Shown here in pieces: positions 25,943 through 33,863 of a DNA stretch of 64,000 bases. The stretch lies in assembly GCF_900699785.1 (NCBI RefSeq), contig NZ_LR535679.1, positions 868,001 to 932,000 on the forward strand, read 5' to 3'. The position numbers and the translations under genes are program-made. Positions within the stretch are counted from its first letter, which is position 1. Each line of letters opens with the position of its first letter. The DNA comes from Campylobacter showae (GTDB lineage: Bacteria; Campylobacterota; Campylobacteria; Campylobacterales; Campylobacteraceae). The notes below the pieces were generated by a model. The model was not told the DNA's origin. It was given only the letters and a program-made list of their open reading frames with translations, and did no database searches.

Positions 25943-27319
25943 ATGCTACTTTTGAGCCCAATTTTTTATTACGAAAAGATCCGCGAGAGATTTGCTAACT
26001 CCTACCTCGCCGAGGACACGACGCAGACCATAGTCGGTATCGACTGCGAGTATATCAGCAGCGAGCAAACCGATTTTGCGGGGCTTAAGAGCTATTTTAA
26101 AGCTCAAAAATCGGGTGCGCCTTTTGCTGGACTGTTTGGGGTGCTAGGCTACGGCGGGATAAAATATTTTGAAAAAATCCCCGAATTTAACGCCTCGCAG
26201 TACGATTTCCCGGACTTTTTCTACGCCAACGCCCGAGCCTATCTGCACTTTGATAAAAATAGCAAAATTTACAGCTTTTACGGCGATAGCGAGCGGTATT
26301 ACGATTTTTTAGTTAAATTTAGCGCAGACGACGAAGCAGCCGCCAAGGAACAACGCGCAACAAGACAGAACAAATATAAAATTTTAACCGATTTAGATGG
26401 CGAAAAAGAGCATTTTCTAAAGATCGCCGAACGCGCCAAAGAGTACCTAAAAAGCGGCGACGTCTTTCAAGTAGTGCTAAGCGAGCAGCTAAAACTAGCC
26501 TCGGATATGGATAACTTGGATTTTTACCGAGCCTTAAGCGAGGCAAATCCGAGCCCATATATGTTTCACTTTCCGACCCCGTACGGCGACGTCGTGGGCT
26601 CTAGCCCAGAGCTGGTCTGCGAGATCAAAGAGGGCAAAATCTACGTCGCGCCCATAGCCGGCACGCGCGGACGCGGCAGGGACGCAACCCAGGACGCTGC
26701 GCTCGAGCGCGAACTACTAAGCGATGAAAAGGAACTAGCCGAGCACAAAATGCTCATCGACCTTGCTCGCAACGACATCGGCCGCGTCAGCAAGCCAAAA
26801 AGCGTCGCGGTCAAAAACGCCATGCGCATCGTGCGCTACGAGAGCGTGATGCATATCGTAAGCGACGTCTACGGCGCGAAGGCGGACGATCTGGACGCAT
26901 TTGACGCGGTCGGCAGCATCTTTCCCGCAGGCACGCTCAGTGGTACGCCCAAGATCCGCGCCATGGAGATCATCGCCGAGCTTGAGTCGTATAGGCGCAA
27001 CGCATACGGCGGCGGCATCGGATTTTTCCACTTTAACGGCGACGCGCAAATGGCGATTTTGATTAGAAGCGCGATATTTGCGCGCAAATTTGGCGGCAAA
27101 TTTGACGCTAGCGGGCACGACCCGCACCTTGACGGCGCAAACGAGTCAAATTTAAAAAGCGGAGATCTCGGAGGAAATTTTGCCGAAATTTTCGTGCAGG
27201 CCGGAGCCGGCATCGTGATCGATAGCATTCCTGAATACGAATATAAAGAAATTTGCAAAAAACGCGCCTCGGTGCTAAACGTGTTTGCAAAAAACGCAAA
27301 GGAAATTTTAGAAATATAA
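25943..27319 (+). CDS. trpE: Anthranilate synthase component I with an in-frame insertion
   Basis: 458 residues. TrpE converts chorismate and ammonia to anthranilate, partnered by the TrpG domain encoded at 27707. Chorismate-enzyme hallmarks are present: FQVVLSEQ, NPSPYMFHF, GSSPELVC, PIAGTRGRG, ELLSDEKELAEHKMLIDLARNDIG, PAGTLSGTPKIRAMEII and QAGAGIVIDSIPEYEY. Residues about 382-416 (27086-27190) are extra relative to usual family spacing between the IRSAIF strand and VQAGAGI. They are polar and encoded by AAATTT-rich DNA. A 13-bp-stem terminator follows 14 bases after the stop, so trpE may be transcribed apart from trpGD. Confidence 0.95.
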   Translation: MLLLSPIFYYEKIRERFANSYLAEDTTQTIVGIDCEYISSEQTDFAGLKSYFKAQKSGAPFAGLFGVLGYGGIKYFEKIPEFNASQYDFPDFFYANARAYLHFDKNSKIYSFYGDSERYYDFLVKFSADDEAAAKEQRATRQNKYKILTDLDGEKEHFLKIAERAKEYLKSGDVFQVVLSEQLKLASDMDNLDFYRALSEANPSPYMFHFPTPYGDVVGSSPELVCEIKEGKIYVAPIAGTRGRGRDATQDAALERELLSDEKELAEHKMLIDLARNDIGRVSKPKSVAVKNAMRIVRYESVMHIVSDVYGAKADDLDAFDAVGSIFPAGTLSGTPKIRAMEIIAELESYRRNAYGGGIGFFHFNGDAQMAILIRSAIFARKFGGKFDASGHDPHLDGANESNLKSGDLGGNFAEIFVQAGAGIVIDSIPEYEYKEICKKRASVLNVFAKNAKEILEI

Positions 27320-27332
27320 ATTTGGGCTTTGA

Positions 27333-27364
27333 GTAAAAAACAACCGTTTAAGGTTGTTTTTTAC
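27333..27364. terminator. 13-bp-stem terminator after trpE
   Basis: GTAAAAAACAACC (27333-27345) and GGTTGTTTTTTAC (27352-27364) pair perfectly around GTTTAA. The same hairpin with a compensated base pair (GC instead of GT, with TGC) occurs at 38429-38460. Confidence 0.85.
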
Positions 27365-27690
27365 TTTATTGTAAAGGGGGTGGGGCTTAAATTGCGAAGT
27401 CGCTCCCCACCCCCTTTAATCCCCCTCCCCCTACGACGCTTTAAGGTGGCGACACTGCTTTGCTTGCGCAAAGCGTCGCAAGTTTAAATTTACATTTTCA
27501 ATGTGTGGGTCTCGGTGGGTAAAATTTGTAAATTTAGCCAAATTTGACTTCAAATTTGAGCGCAAAACGATAAGGCAAAGTATTTTTGTTCTAGGCGAGG
27601 CGGATTTAAATTTTACGACGGAAGCTACCTTGTCGGTAGTGACCGAGTAAAATTTAAATCCAACGAAGTATAGGGCAAAAAGACAAGCCG
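27333..27690. repeat. Dispersed structured element, copy 1 (partner 38429-39071)
   Basis: Module order: terminator-like hairpin; A/G-rich tract; variable middle; then a conserved 3' module (27483-27690). The 3' module has GGGTCTCGGTGGGTAAA, CGATAAGGC, a 15-bp inverted repeat (27602-27616 with 27647-27661) enclosing a CTACC/GGTAG hairpin (27625-27639), and a conserved end that ends in GACAAGCCG. Both inner stems differ in sequence from copy 2 but keep pairing. It ends 16 bases before the trpGD start. Confidence 0.85.
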
Positions 27691-27706
27691 CAAAAAAGGA
27701 GAAAAT

Positions 27707-29320
27707 TTGATTTTATTGATCGACAACTACGATAGCTTCGTGTTCAACGTGGAGCAGTATCTACGCGAACTAACTTCCGAAGAAGTGCTCTGCGTGCGCA
27801 ACGACAAGATCACGCTAGATGAAATTCGCAGGCTAAATCCTAGCAAAATCGTGCTAAGCCCGGGCCCAAAACACCCGCAAGATAGCGGCATTTGTTTAGA
27901 GATTTTGCGAAGCGACATCGCCGCGCCGATCCTTGGCATCTGCCTCGGACATCAAGCGATCGGGCTCGTACACGGTGCAAAGATCAAGTGCCTAGAAAAG
28001 CCTTATCACGGCAAAACCTCGCTCATAAAAGTTAGTCGCAAAGAGCCGATATTTACGGGGCTACCCGATGAATTCGAGGTTATGCGCTACCACTCGCTTT
28101 ACGTAGACGAGCTACCGTCAAATTTAGAGACCACAGCCGTGAGCGATGACGGCGTAGTGATGGCGCTTAGCGTGAAAGACAGGCCGATTTTCGGCATCCA
28201 GTTTCACCCCGAGAGCTACTTCACGCAGTACGGCAAAAAAATCATCGAAAATTTCATCAACTACGAAGCAGTGCCTGCGGCCGAAGTTGCCAAAGAGCCC
28301 AAAGTCCGACCGCTCAAGCCGTTTCTAATCAAACTACAAGAAAACGAGCGCTTGGACGACCGCGACTTTGAGCAAATTTGCGAAATCATCGCGAGCAAAG
28401 AGTACGAAATCACGCAGCTAGCAGCGCTTTTGGTGCTAATCAGCGAAAAAAGCCTCTATCCGCAAAGCCTAGCAAGCCTCGCCAAAAACATCCTAAAATA
28501 CTCGCAGACCTACCGCGATCCCTCGCCGATGATCGATCTTTGCGGCACGGGCGGCGACGGCTTTAAAACGATAAATATCTCGACGACCGTCGCGTTTATC
28601 CTCGCAAGCCTTGGCGTCAAAGTCGCAAAGCACGGAAACAAAGCCGTTTCTAGCAAATCAGGCAGCTCGGACGTGCTGGAAATTTTGGGCGTTAAGAGCT
28701 CAAATTCGCTCCTGCGACAACGCGAGCTGCTAAACGACAAAAATTTAGCCTTTTTCCACGCGCCGTTTTTCCACCCGCTAGTGGGCGAGGTGCGCGAAGT
28801 ACGTCAGCGCCTGGGTATCCGCACGGTTTTTAACGTGCTAGGCCCGCTACTAAATCCAAATTTGGCGCTCAAAAATCAGCTTGTTGGCGTCTATCATAAG
28901 CCCGTTTTGCGCCTGTATGCCGAGACGCTACAGCTACTAGGACGCGAGCGAGCGCTAGTAGTTCGCGGCGAGGACGGACTAGACGAGATCAGCCTATGTG
29001 ACGAGACGCGCGTCGTGGAGCTACGAGACGGTCAGGTCAGCGAGTACAGCATCACGCCCGAGCAGTTTGGCTTCAGACGGGCGTTTCACAGCGAGATCGA
29101 GGGCGGCACGCCTGAGCAAAATGCCGAAATTTTAAAGCAAATTTTAAAAGGCGAGCTGGACGGACCGAAATTTGACGTCGTCGTGCTAAACGCGATGTTT
29201 GCGCTCTATGCGGCAGGCGTCGCGGATAGCCCCGCGCAGGCAAAAGAGGTCATCCTGGACGCGATAAAAAGCGGTAAAGTTTATCGCTATTTTGAAGACT
29301 ACGTGCGAGGCGAAGCGTGA
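27707..29320 (+). CDS. trpGD: TrpGD fusion: anthranilate synthase glutaminase plus anthranilate phosphoribosyltransferase
   Basis: 537 residues from TTG 27707, preceded by AAAAAAGGAGAAAA. Residues 1 to about 190 are the glutamine amidotransferase (IDNYDSFVFN, nucleophile in GICLGHQAIG, and FHPES), supplying ammonia to TrpE. After a linker (about 195-215), the phosphoribosyltransferase domain runs to the end (DLCGTGGDGFKTINIST, KHGNKAVSSKSGSSDVLE, NVLGPLLNP, VRGEDGLDEI). The fusion is known in other Campylobacterota and enterics. Its GTG-overlapping junction with trpF (TGA within GTGA) indicates coupling. The structured repeat directly upstream would lie in its leader. Confidence 0.96.
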   Translation: MILLIDNYDSFVFNVEQYLRELTSEEVLCVRNDKITLDEIRRLNPSKIVLSPGPKHPQDSGICLEILRSDIAAPILGICLGHQAIGLVHGAKIKCLEKPYHGKTSLIKVSRKEPIFTGLPDEFEVMRYHSLYVDELPSNLETTAVSDDGVVMALSVKDRPIFGIQFHPESYFTQYGKKIIENFINYEAVPAAEVAKEPKVRPLKPFLIKLQENERLDDRDFEQICEIIASKEYEITQLAALLVLISEKSLYPQSLASLAKNILKYSQTYRDPSPMIDLCGTGGDGFKTINISTTVAFILASLGVKVAKHGNKAVSSKSGSSDVLEILGVKSSNSLLRQRELLNDKNLAFFHAPFFHPLVGEVREVRQRLGIRTVFNVLGPLLNPNLALKNQLVGVYHKPVLRLYAETLQLLGRERALVVRGEDGLDEISLCDETRVVELRDGQVSEYSITPEQFGFRRAFHSEIEGGTPEQNAEILKQILKGELDGPKFDVVVLNAMFALYAAGVADSPAQAKEVILDAIKSGKVYRYFEDYVRGEA

Positions 29321-29916
29321 CGCTGGTTAAAATTTGCGGTATCAAAACGCCTGCGGAGGCGCGCGACGTGGCGAGTTTGGACGTTGATTTTTTGGGCGCG
29401 ATATTTGCTAAAAGCAAACGTCAAGTAAGCGCACAGACGGCGCGCGAGATAGCGGACATCGCGTATGCGGCGGGTAAAAAATGCGTCGGAGTTTTTGCGG
29501 GGCAAAGCGACTGCGAGATAATGGAAATCTGCGAATTTGTCCCACTTGACGCGGCACAGATCCACGGCAAGGTTAGCCCAAATTTGTACGCAAATTTAAA
29601 GGCGATGGGGCTAGAGATTTGGCGCGTTTATAGCGTGCTAGACGTGCTGCCCGCCGTCGATACCGCGCTTTGCGATATGCCGCTTTTTGACTGCAAGGGG
29701 CAAAATGCTGGCGGCAACGGCATCAGCTTTGATTGGGAGATTTTGCGGGAGATCAAATTTGACTTCGGCATGGCGGGCGGTATCGGCGAACATAACGCGC
29801 GCGAGGCGATCAAATTTAACCCGCGAGTGCTCGATCTAAACTCAAAAGTCGAGGATGAAAACGGTATAAAATCGGCCATCAAAATAAAGAAAATTTTGGA
29901 GCTCTTAAAGGCATAA
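29317..29916 (+). CDS. trpF: Phosphoribosylanthranilate isomerase
   Basis: 199 residues from GTG 29317, overlapping the trpGD stop by 4 bases. It isomerises phosphoribosylanthranilate by an Amadori rearrangement. The catalytic cysteine lies in VKICGIKTPAEA near the N-terminus, and the phosphate-binding part is seen in MAGGIGEHNAREAI and VLDLNSKVEDENGIKS. A 16-bp perfect hairpin overlaps its stop codon, separating it from trpBA. Confidence 0.95.
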   Translation: MTLVKICGIKTPAEARDVASLDVDFLGAIFAKSKRQVSAQTAREIADIAYAAGKKCVGVFAGQSDCEIMEICEFVPLDAAQIHGKVSPNLYANLKAMGLEIWRVYSVLDVLPAVDTALCDMPLFDCKGQNAGGNGISFDWEILREIKFDFGMAGGIGEHNAREAIKFNPRVLDLNSKVEDENGIKSAIKIKKILELLKA

Positions 29917-29949
29917 ATTTGCTTGCGGCGAAGGCAAATTTATGCCTTT
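29907..29949 (+). terminator. 16-bp perfect hairpin overlapping the trpF stop
   Basis: AAAGGCATAAATTTGC (29907-29922) pairs fully with GCAAATTTATGCCTTT (29934-29949) around an 11-base loop. The trpF stop (29914-29916) is inside the left arm. Likely a terminator between trpGDF and trpBA. Confidence 0.75.
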
Positions 29950-30091
29950 GCCGCCTTGCCTAAATATAATATCGCATGTTTTAAATTTACTCATTTTGCC
30001 CGCTTGCCGGCTAACGCTGCTATATCGCACACAAAATAAGCCTAATAAAAACTTAAAATGCTAAAATAGAACGAAAATTTAAAGGATACCG

Positions 30092-31273
30092 ATGAACACT
30101 AAAGCATATTTCGGCAAATTCGGCGGACAGTTCGTGCCAGAAACCGTGATGTTCGCGCTAGACGAGCTCGAGGCCGCATATGAGCGCATAGTAAAAACAG
30201 CTGAATTTGAGGCCGAGCTAGACGACTTACTAAAAAACTACGTCGGGCGCCCAAGCCCGCTATATCACGCAAAACGCCTTAGCTCGCACTACGGGCATGA
30301 AATTTACCTCAAACGCGAGGATCTAAACCACACCGGCGCGCATAAGATAAACAACGCCCTAGCCCAGGCGCTTCTAGCCAAAAAAATGGGCAAAAAGAAA
30401 GTCTTAGCCGAGACGGGCGCGGGTCAGCACGGCGTAGCGACTGCGACAGCAGCAGCATTGCTCGGTCTTGAGTGCGACGTATATATGGGCGCGACCGACG
30501 TAGAGCGCCAGCAGCTAAACGCATTTCGCATGCAGCTTTTAGGCGCCAGAGTCGTGAGCGTAGAGGAGGGTCTAAAAACTCTAAAAGAAGCCACCACTGC
30601 AGCTATCCAAGCATGGGTAAACGAGATAGAAAGCGCCTTTTACGTCATCGGCTCAGCGGTCGGCCCGCATCCGTATCCTAGGATCGTGCGTGACTTTCAG
30701 AGTATCATCGGTCGCGAGACAAAGGCCCAGCTAAAAGAATACGGCGTGCATCCGGACTACGTCATCGCCTGCGTCGGCGGCGGCAGCAACGCGATCGGTA
30801 TCTTTAGCGCGTTTTTAGATGACGCAGACGTAAATTTGATCGGAGTCGAGGCCGCAGGCTTAGGCGCTCACACTCCGTATCACGCCGCAACGCTAACCAA
30901 GGGGCGCACAGGCATCATCCACGGTATGAAAACGATCGTTTTGCAAGACGAATACGGCATGATCGAGCCGGTACATAGTATCTCGGCGGGACTCGATTAT
31001 CCGGGCGTAGGCCCCGAGCACGCGCACCTACACGAGAGCAAACGAGCCGCCTACTACGGCGTCACCGACGACGAGTGCATAAACGCGCTATATCTAACCA
31101 GCCGCCTAGAGGGCATCATCCCTGCGATCGAGAGCTCGCACGCGTTAGCGTATCTAGAAAAACTATGTCCGAATTTGACGAAAAAAAGCGTCATCGTCGT
31201 AAACGTCTCGGGACGCGGCGACAAAGACATAAACACCGTGATGAGCTACGAGAAAGGAAAAATTTATGGCTAA
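30092..31273 (+). CDS. trpB: Tryptophan synthase beta subunit
   Basis: 393 residues. This PLP enzyme condenses indole and serine to tryptophan. The PLP lysine lies in [22 protein letters not shown]. The substrate region is [21 protein letters not shown], and the phosphate loop is VGGGSNAIG. The ATG is preceded by TTTAAAGGATACCG. TAAAAT-like boxes upstream (about 30050-30066) and the preceding terminator suggest its own promoter. It overlaps trpA by 8 bases. Confidence 0.97.
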   Translation: MNTKAYFGKFGGQFVPETVMFALDELEAAYERIVKTAEFEAELDDLLKNYVGRPSPLYHAKRLSSHYGHEIYLKREDLNHTGAHKINNALAQALLAKKMGKKKVLAETGAGQHGVATATAAALLGLECDVYMGATDVERQQLNAFRMQLLGARVVSVEEGLKTLKEATTAAIQAWVNEIESAFYVIGSAVGPHPYPRIVRDFQSIIGRETKAQLKEYGVHPDYVIACVGGGSNAIGIFSAFLDDADVNLIGVEAAGLGAHTPYHAATLTKGRTGIIHGMKTIVLQDEYGMIEPVHSISAGLDYPGVGPEHAHLHESKRAAYYGVTDDECINALYLTSRLEGIIPAIESSHALAYLEKLCPNLTKKSVIVVNVSGRGDKDINTVMSYEKGKIYG

Positions 31274-32015
31274 GGTAAAAGACGCGTTCGCGGGCAAAAA
31301 AGCAAACATAGGCTACATCGTGGCCGGATATCCTAGCGCCAAAGCGACGAAGGAATTTTTATTAAATTTAGACGGCAGCTGCCTGGATCTACTAGAGCTT
31401 GGCATCCCCTACTCCGATCCGCTCGCAGACGGTAAGCTCATCGCACAGGCTAGCTTTGAAACCGCCGCAAAGGGTGTAAACACAGGCGCGATATTTGCCA
31501 TGCTTGAAGAGTGCAAAGGCAAGATAAATAAACCGATCGTTTTTCTCGTGTATTTTAACATCGTGTTTGCTTACGGCGTAGAGAGATTTATCGCCCGCTC
31601 AAAAGAGGTCGGTATCGCGGGCTTCATCATCCCTGATCTACCGTTTGAGGAGAGCGAGGAGGTAGCGGAGCTGTGCGCTAAATTTGACCTTGATCTCATC
31701 CCGCTAATCAGCGTCACGTCGCAAAACAGAGCGGATAAAATTTTAAAATTCGGCTCGGGCTTTATCTATGCGCTCGGCGCTATCGGCGTGAGCGGGTCGC
31801 AGCGAGCCAGCGAGGAGAGGCTAAAAGCGCTCGTAGAGGGTCTAAAAAAAAGAAGCGATTTGCCTGTCGCAGTGGGCTTTGGCGTGAAAAATAAAAACGA
31901 CGCCGATGAGGTAAAAACCTATGCCGACGGCGCGATAATCGGCACCGAGATAGTAAAGCTCACGGCCAAATTTGAGGGCGAAGAGCTGATAAAGCAAATC
32001 AATAAACTTTTTTAA
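31266..32015 (+). CDS. trpA: Tryptophan synthase alpha subunit
   Basis: 249 residues. It cleaves indole-3-glycerol phosphate, passing indole to TrpB. Catalytic acids are placed in [15 protein letters not shown] (the Asp) and near the N-terminus. Other landmarks are [25 protein letters not shown] and [13 protein letters not shown]. The start overlaps the trpB end, indicating coupled translation. trpC (indoleglycerol phosphate synthase) is not in this window. Confidence 0.96.
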   Translation: MAKVKDAFAGKKANIGYIVAGYPSAKATKEFLLNLDGSCLDLLELGIPYSDPLADGKLIAQASFETAAKGVNTGAIFAMLEECKGKINKPIVFLVYFNIVFAYGVERFIARSKEVGIAGFIIPDLPFEESEEVAELCAKFDLDLIPLISVTSQNRADKILKFGSGFIYALGAIGVSGSQRASEERLKALVEGLKKRSDLPVAVGFGVKNKNDADEVKTYADGAIIGTEIVKLTAKFEGEELIKQINKLF

Positions 32016-32043
32016 ATTTAGCCGCGTTTGCGTTAAATTTAAG

Positions 32044-32049
32044 TATAAT
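32044..32049 (+). promoter_or_regulatory. -10 element of the cheX-fliN-fliO unit
   Basis: TATAAT at 32044-32049, 28 bases before the start at 32078, preceded by an AT-rich stretch. AAAGGA gives the ribosome site. Confidence 0.5.
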
Positions 32050-32077
32050 CAAAAAATTTCGTTTAAAGGACGACGCG

Positions 32078-32494
32078 ATGATGGACGTTGCGGAGCTTGG
32101 GATCAAGCATCTGTGCGAGGATACTCTGGGCTACAAGGTAGAGAGCGCAAAAAGCGCGGAGGGCGAATTTTACGGCTCAAGCTTGCCGATTTTTAAGGGC
32201 AAAGAGGAGTTTCACTTTTATCTTTATTTTAAAAAAGATACGCTAAATCGCTTTGCCAGCGTGCTTCTTGGCGTCGATAAGCTAGCCGAAGACGAGCTAA
32301 GCGACATCTGTAAAGAAGTAGCAAATCTCGCAATCGGTTACGCCAAAAATCTACTAAATGAACGCGAAGCAAACGCCTATAAACTAGGCACTCCGGAGTA
32401 TCTAGGCAGAACGAGCTTTCACGTCAAACTAGACGATAAACGCGTCTATAAAATCAAAAATAGAACATTTCAAGTAGGGTACAAAAAAGCATGA
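32078..32494 (+). CDS. CheX-like chemotaxis phosphatase-family protein
   Basis: 138 residues. The central region ELSDICKEVANLAIGYAKNLL resembles the helix of CheC/CheX/FliY proteins carrying the catalytic ExxN motif (E and N in EVAN). Such proteins dephosphorylate CheY-P or act at the flagellar switch. It is the first gene of a coupled run with fliN (4-base overlap) and fliO, the same order as C. jejuni Cj0350-Cj0352. Phosphatase activity is inferred. Confidence 0.75.
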   Translation: MMDVAELGIKHLCEDTLGYKVESAKSAEGEFYGSSLPIFKGKEEFHFYLYFKKDTLNRFASVLLGVDKLAEDELSDICKEVANLAIGYAKNLLNEREANAYKLGTPEYLGRTSFHVKLDDKRVYKIKNRTFQVGYKKA

Positions 32495-32847
32495 GCGAAG
32501 AACTACAAGAACTAACCGCCGTAGAAACGGCGCCGCAAGGGATTCAGGAGATGTTGCAAGAGCGCGGCGGGCTTTTTAAAAGCTACGACGAGCTGATGGA
32601 TATCGGAGTGGATTTTATCTCGGAGCTCGGCACCACGACTATTAGCGTAAAGCAGCTTTTAAAGCTCGAAGTTGGCTCTGTAATCGACCTAGAAAAGCCT
32701 GCCGGCGAGAGCGTGGAGCTTTTTATAAACAACCGAATTTTCGGCAAGGGCGAAGTGATGGTTTACGAAAAAAACCTCGCCATCAGGATAAATGAAATCC
32801 TAGACTCAAAATCCGTCATCCAGTACTTTAAACGAGAGCAGTTATGA
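32491..32847 (+). CDS. fliN: Flagellar motor switch protein FliN
   Basis: 118 residues. The C-terminal SpoA/surface-presentation domain is clear: VDFISELGTTTISVKQLLKLEVGSVIDLEKPAGESVELFINNRIFGKGEVMVYEKNLAIRI. FliN forms the base of the switch C-ring and binds CheY-P. It overlaps both the cheX-like gene and fliO by 4 bases each. Confidence 0.93.
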   Translation: MSEELQELTAVETAPQGIQEMLQERGGLFKSYDELMDIGVDFISELGTTTISVKQLLKLEVGSVIDLEKPAGESVELFINNRIFGKGEVMVYEKNLAIRINEILDSKSVIQYFKREQL

Positions 32848-33782
32848 GGATTTTCGCCGCGCTTTTACTGTTTTTCGCCGCGCTTTGGGGGTCAAATTTA
32901 TCTACTTACAACATTTACGAGCGTAGCGACCGCGTCGATATTATGCTTAGTTTTGACGCGCCTTATAGCGGAGCGATCCTGCAAGAGCGCAAAGACGGCG
33001 CGATAACCCTGCTTTTTAAAGACCTGCAAAACGATCAAAATATCGAAAAAAGCGTAAACTCAAGCATACTGCAAGAACTTTTGTTTGAACCCAGGGGTCA
33101 AAATTTAGCCCTCGTGATAAAAAGCGACGCGCAAGTAGCCGTTAGCGCGTCAAAAACCACCGACGGCTTTGGCCTGCGTATACGCGTGACTCCTGAAAAT
33201 GCGGCAAACTCAGCCGCTGCGACCGCGCTATCACCGCAAGAAACCAGAGAAAATATAACCGAAACAACGAATTTATCCAGCGATCAAAATGCATCAAATT
33301 TAACCTCTCCCGCTCAAGGCGCAGGCCTAAATTTAGGTGCGCAAAACGGCGACGTAAATTTTATGACGCAGGGCATGAGCGACATGATCGATTATAGATA
33401 TTACTCGGTTTTGGGCGTTTTGGCGCTACTTTTAGTCGTGCTTTTGTTCGTCAAGGCAAAGCTAAAAAATAAGCAAAAAACGATAAAAACAAAGCGCGAA
33501 AACGGTTGGTTTGAAAAGGTAAAAAGCGACGATGGCGTGGAGATAATCTATGAAAAACCGCTTGATGATACGAATAAAGTCGTGCTTTTTCAGCACCTTG
33601 ATAGACGCTATCTCGTGCTAACAGGCACGTCAAACGTGCTTTTGGACAAATTCGGCGAAGAAAAGATGACGAGCGAGCAAGATTTTCAGAGTTTTTTTGA
33701 AGAAAATCAAAAAAAACTAAACGCCTACATCGAAAATCGCCAAACGCTGGACGCATACAAGGATAAGGCGAGTATAGACTAA
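32844..33782 (+). CDS. fliO: FliO-like flagellar export apparatus protein
   Basis: 312 residues. It has an N-terminal signal/hydrophobic segment (MRIFAALLLFFAALWG), a periplasmic AMIN-like domain (about 20-115), a low-complexity linker, one transmembrane helix (YYSVLGVLALLLVVLLFVKAKLK, about residues 184-206) and a cytoplasmic domain (KVVLFQHLDRRYLVLTGTSNVLLDKFGE). This matches the protein next to fliN in Helicobacter pylori (HP0583), identified as the long FliO of this phylum. It supports assembly of the FliP/Q/R export gate. The symbol rests on context plus architecture. Confidence 0.75.
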   Translation: MRIFAALLLFFAALWGSNLSTYNIYERSDRVDIMLSFDAPYSGAILQERKDGAITLLFKDLQNDQNIEKSVNSSILQELLFEPRGQNLALVIKSDAQVAVSASKTTDGFGLRIRVTPENAANSAAATALSPQETRENITETTNLSSDQNASNLTSPAQGAGLNLGAQNGDVNFMTQGMSDMIDYRYYSVLGVLALLLVVLLFVKAKLKNKQKTIKTKRENGWFEKVKSDDGVEIIYEKPLDDTNKVVLFQHLDRRYLVLTGTSNVLLDKFGEEKMTSEQDFQSFFEENQKKLNAYIENRQTLDAYKDKASID

Positions 33783-33863
33783 TCGTCTGGCGCCTAGTAA
33801 AAACTAATTTTATAAAATTTGATGAAATTTACCGCAAATTTCATCAAATCTCTCCACCAAATT

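Larger units (their letters stand above)
27320..27706. other. 387-bp gap between trpE and trpGD, filled by a structured repeat element
   Basis: The gap contains the terminator at 27333-27364, a G-rich hairpin pairing AAAGGGGGTGGGG with CCCCACCCCCTTT around 27374-27418, and the 3' module of a repeat that recurs at 38429-39071. No coding sequence is supported. Confidence 0.85.

Noticed and set aside
26735-27299. Several frames antisense to trpE
   Set aside because: trpE hallmarks are continuous on the plus strand; the antisense frames overlap one another.
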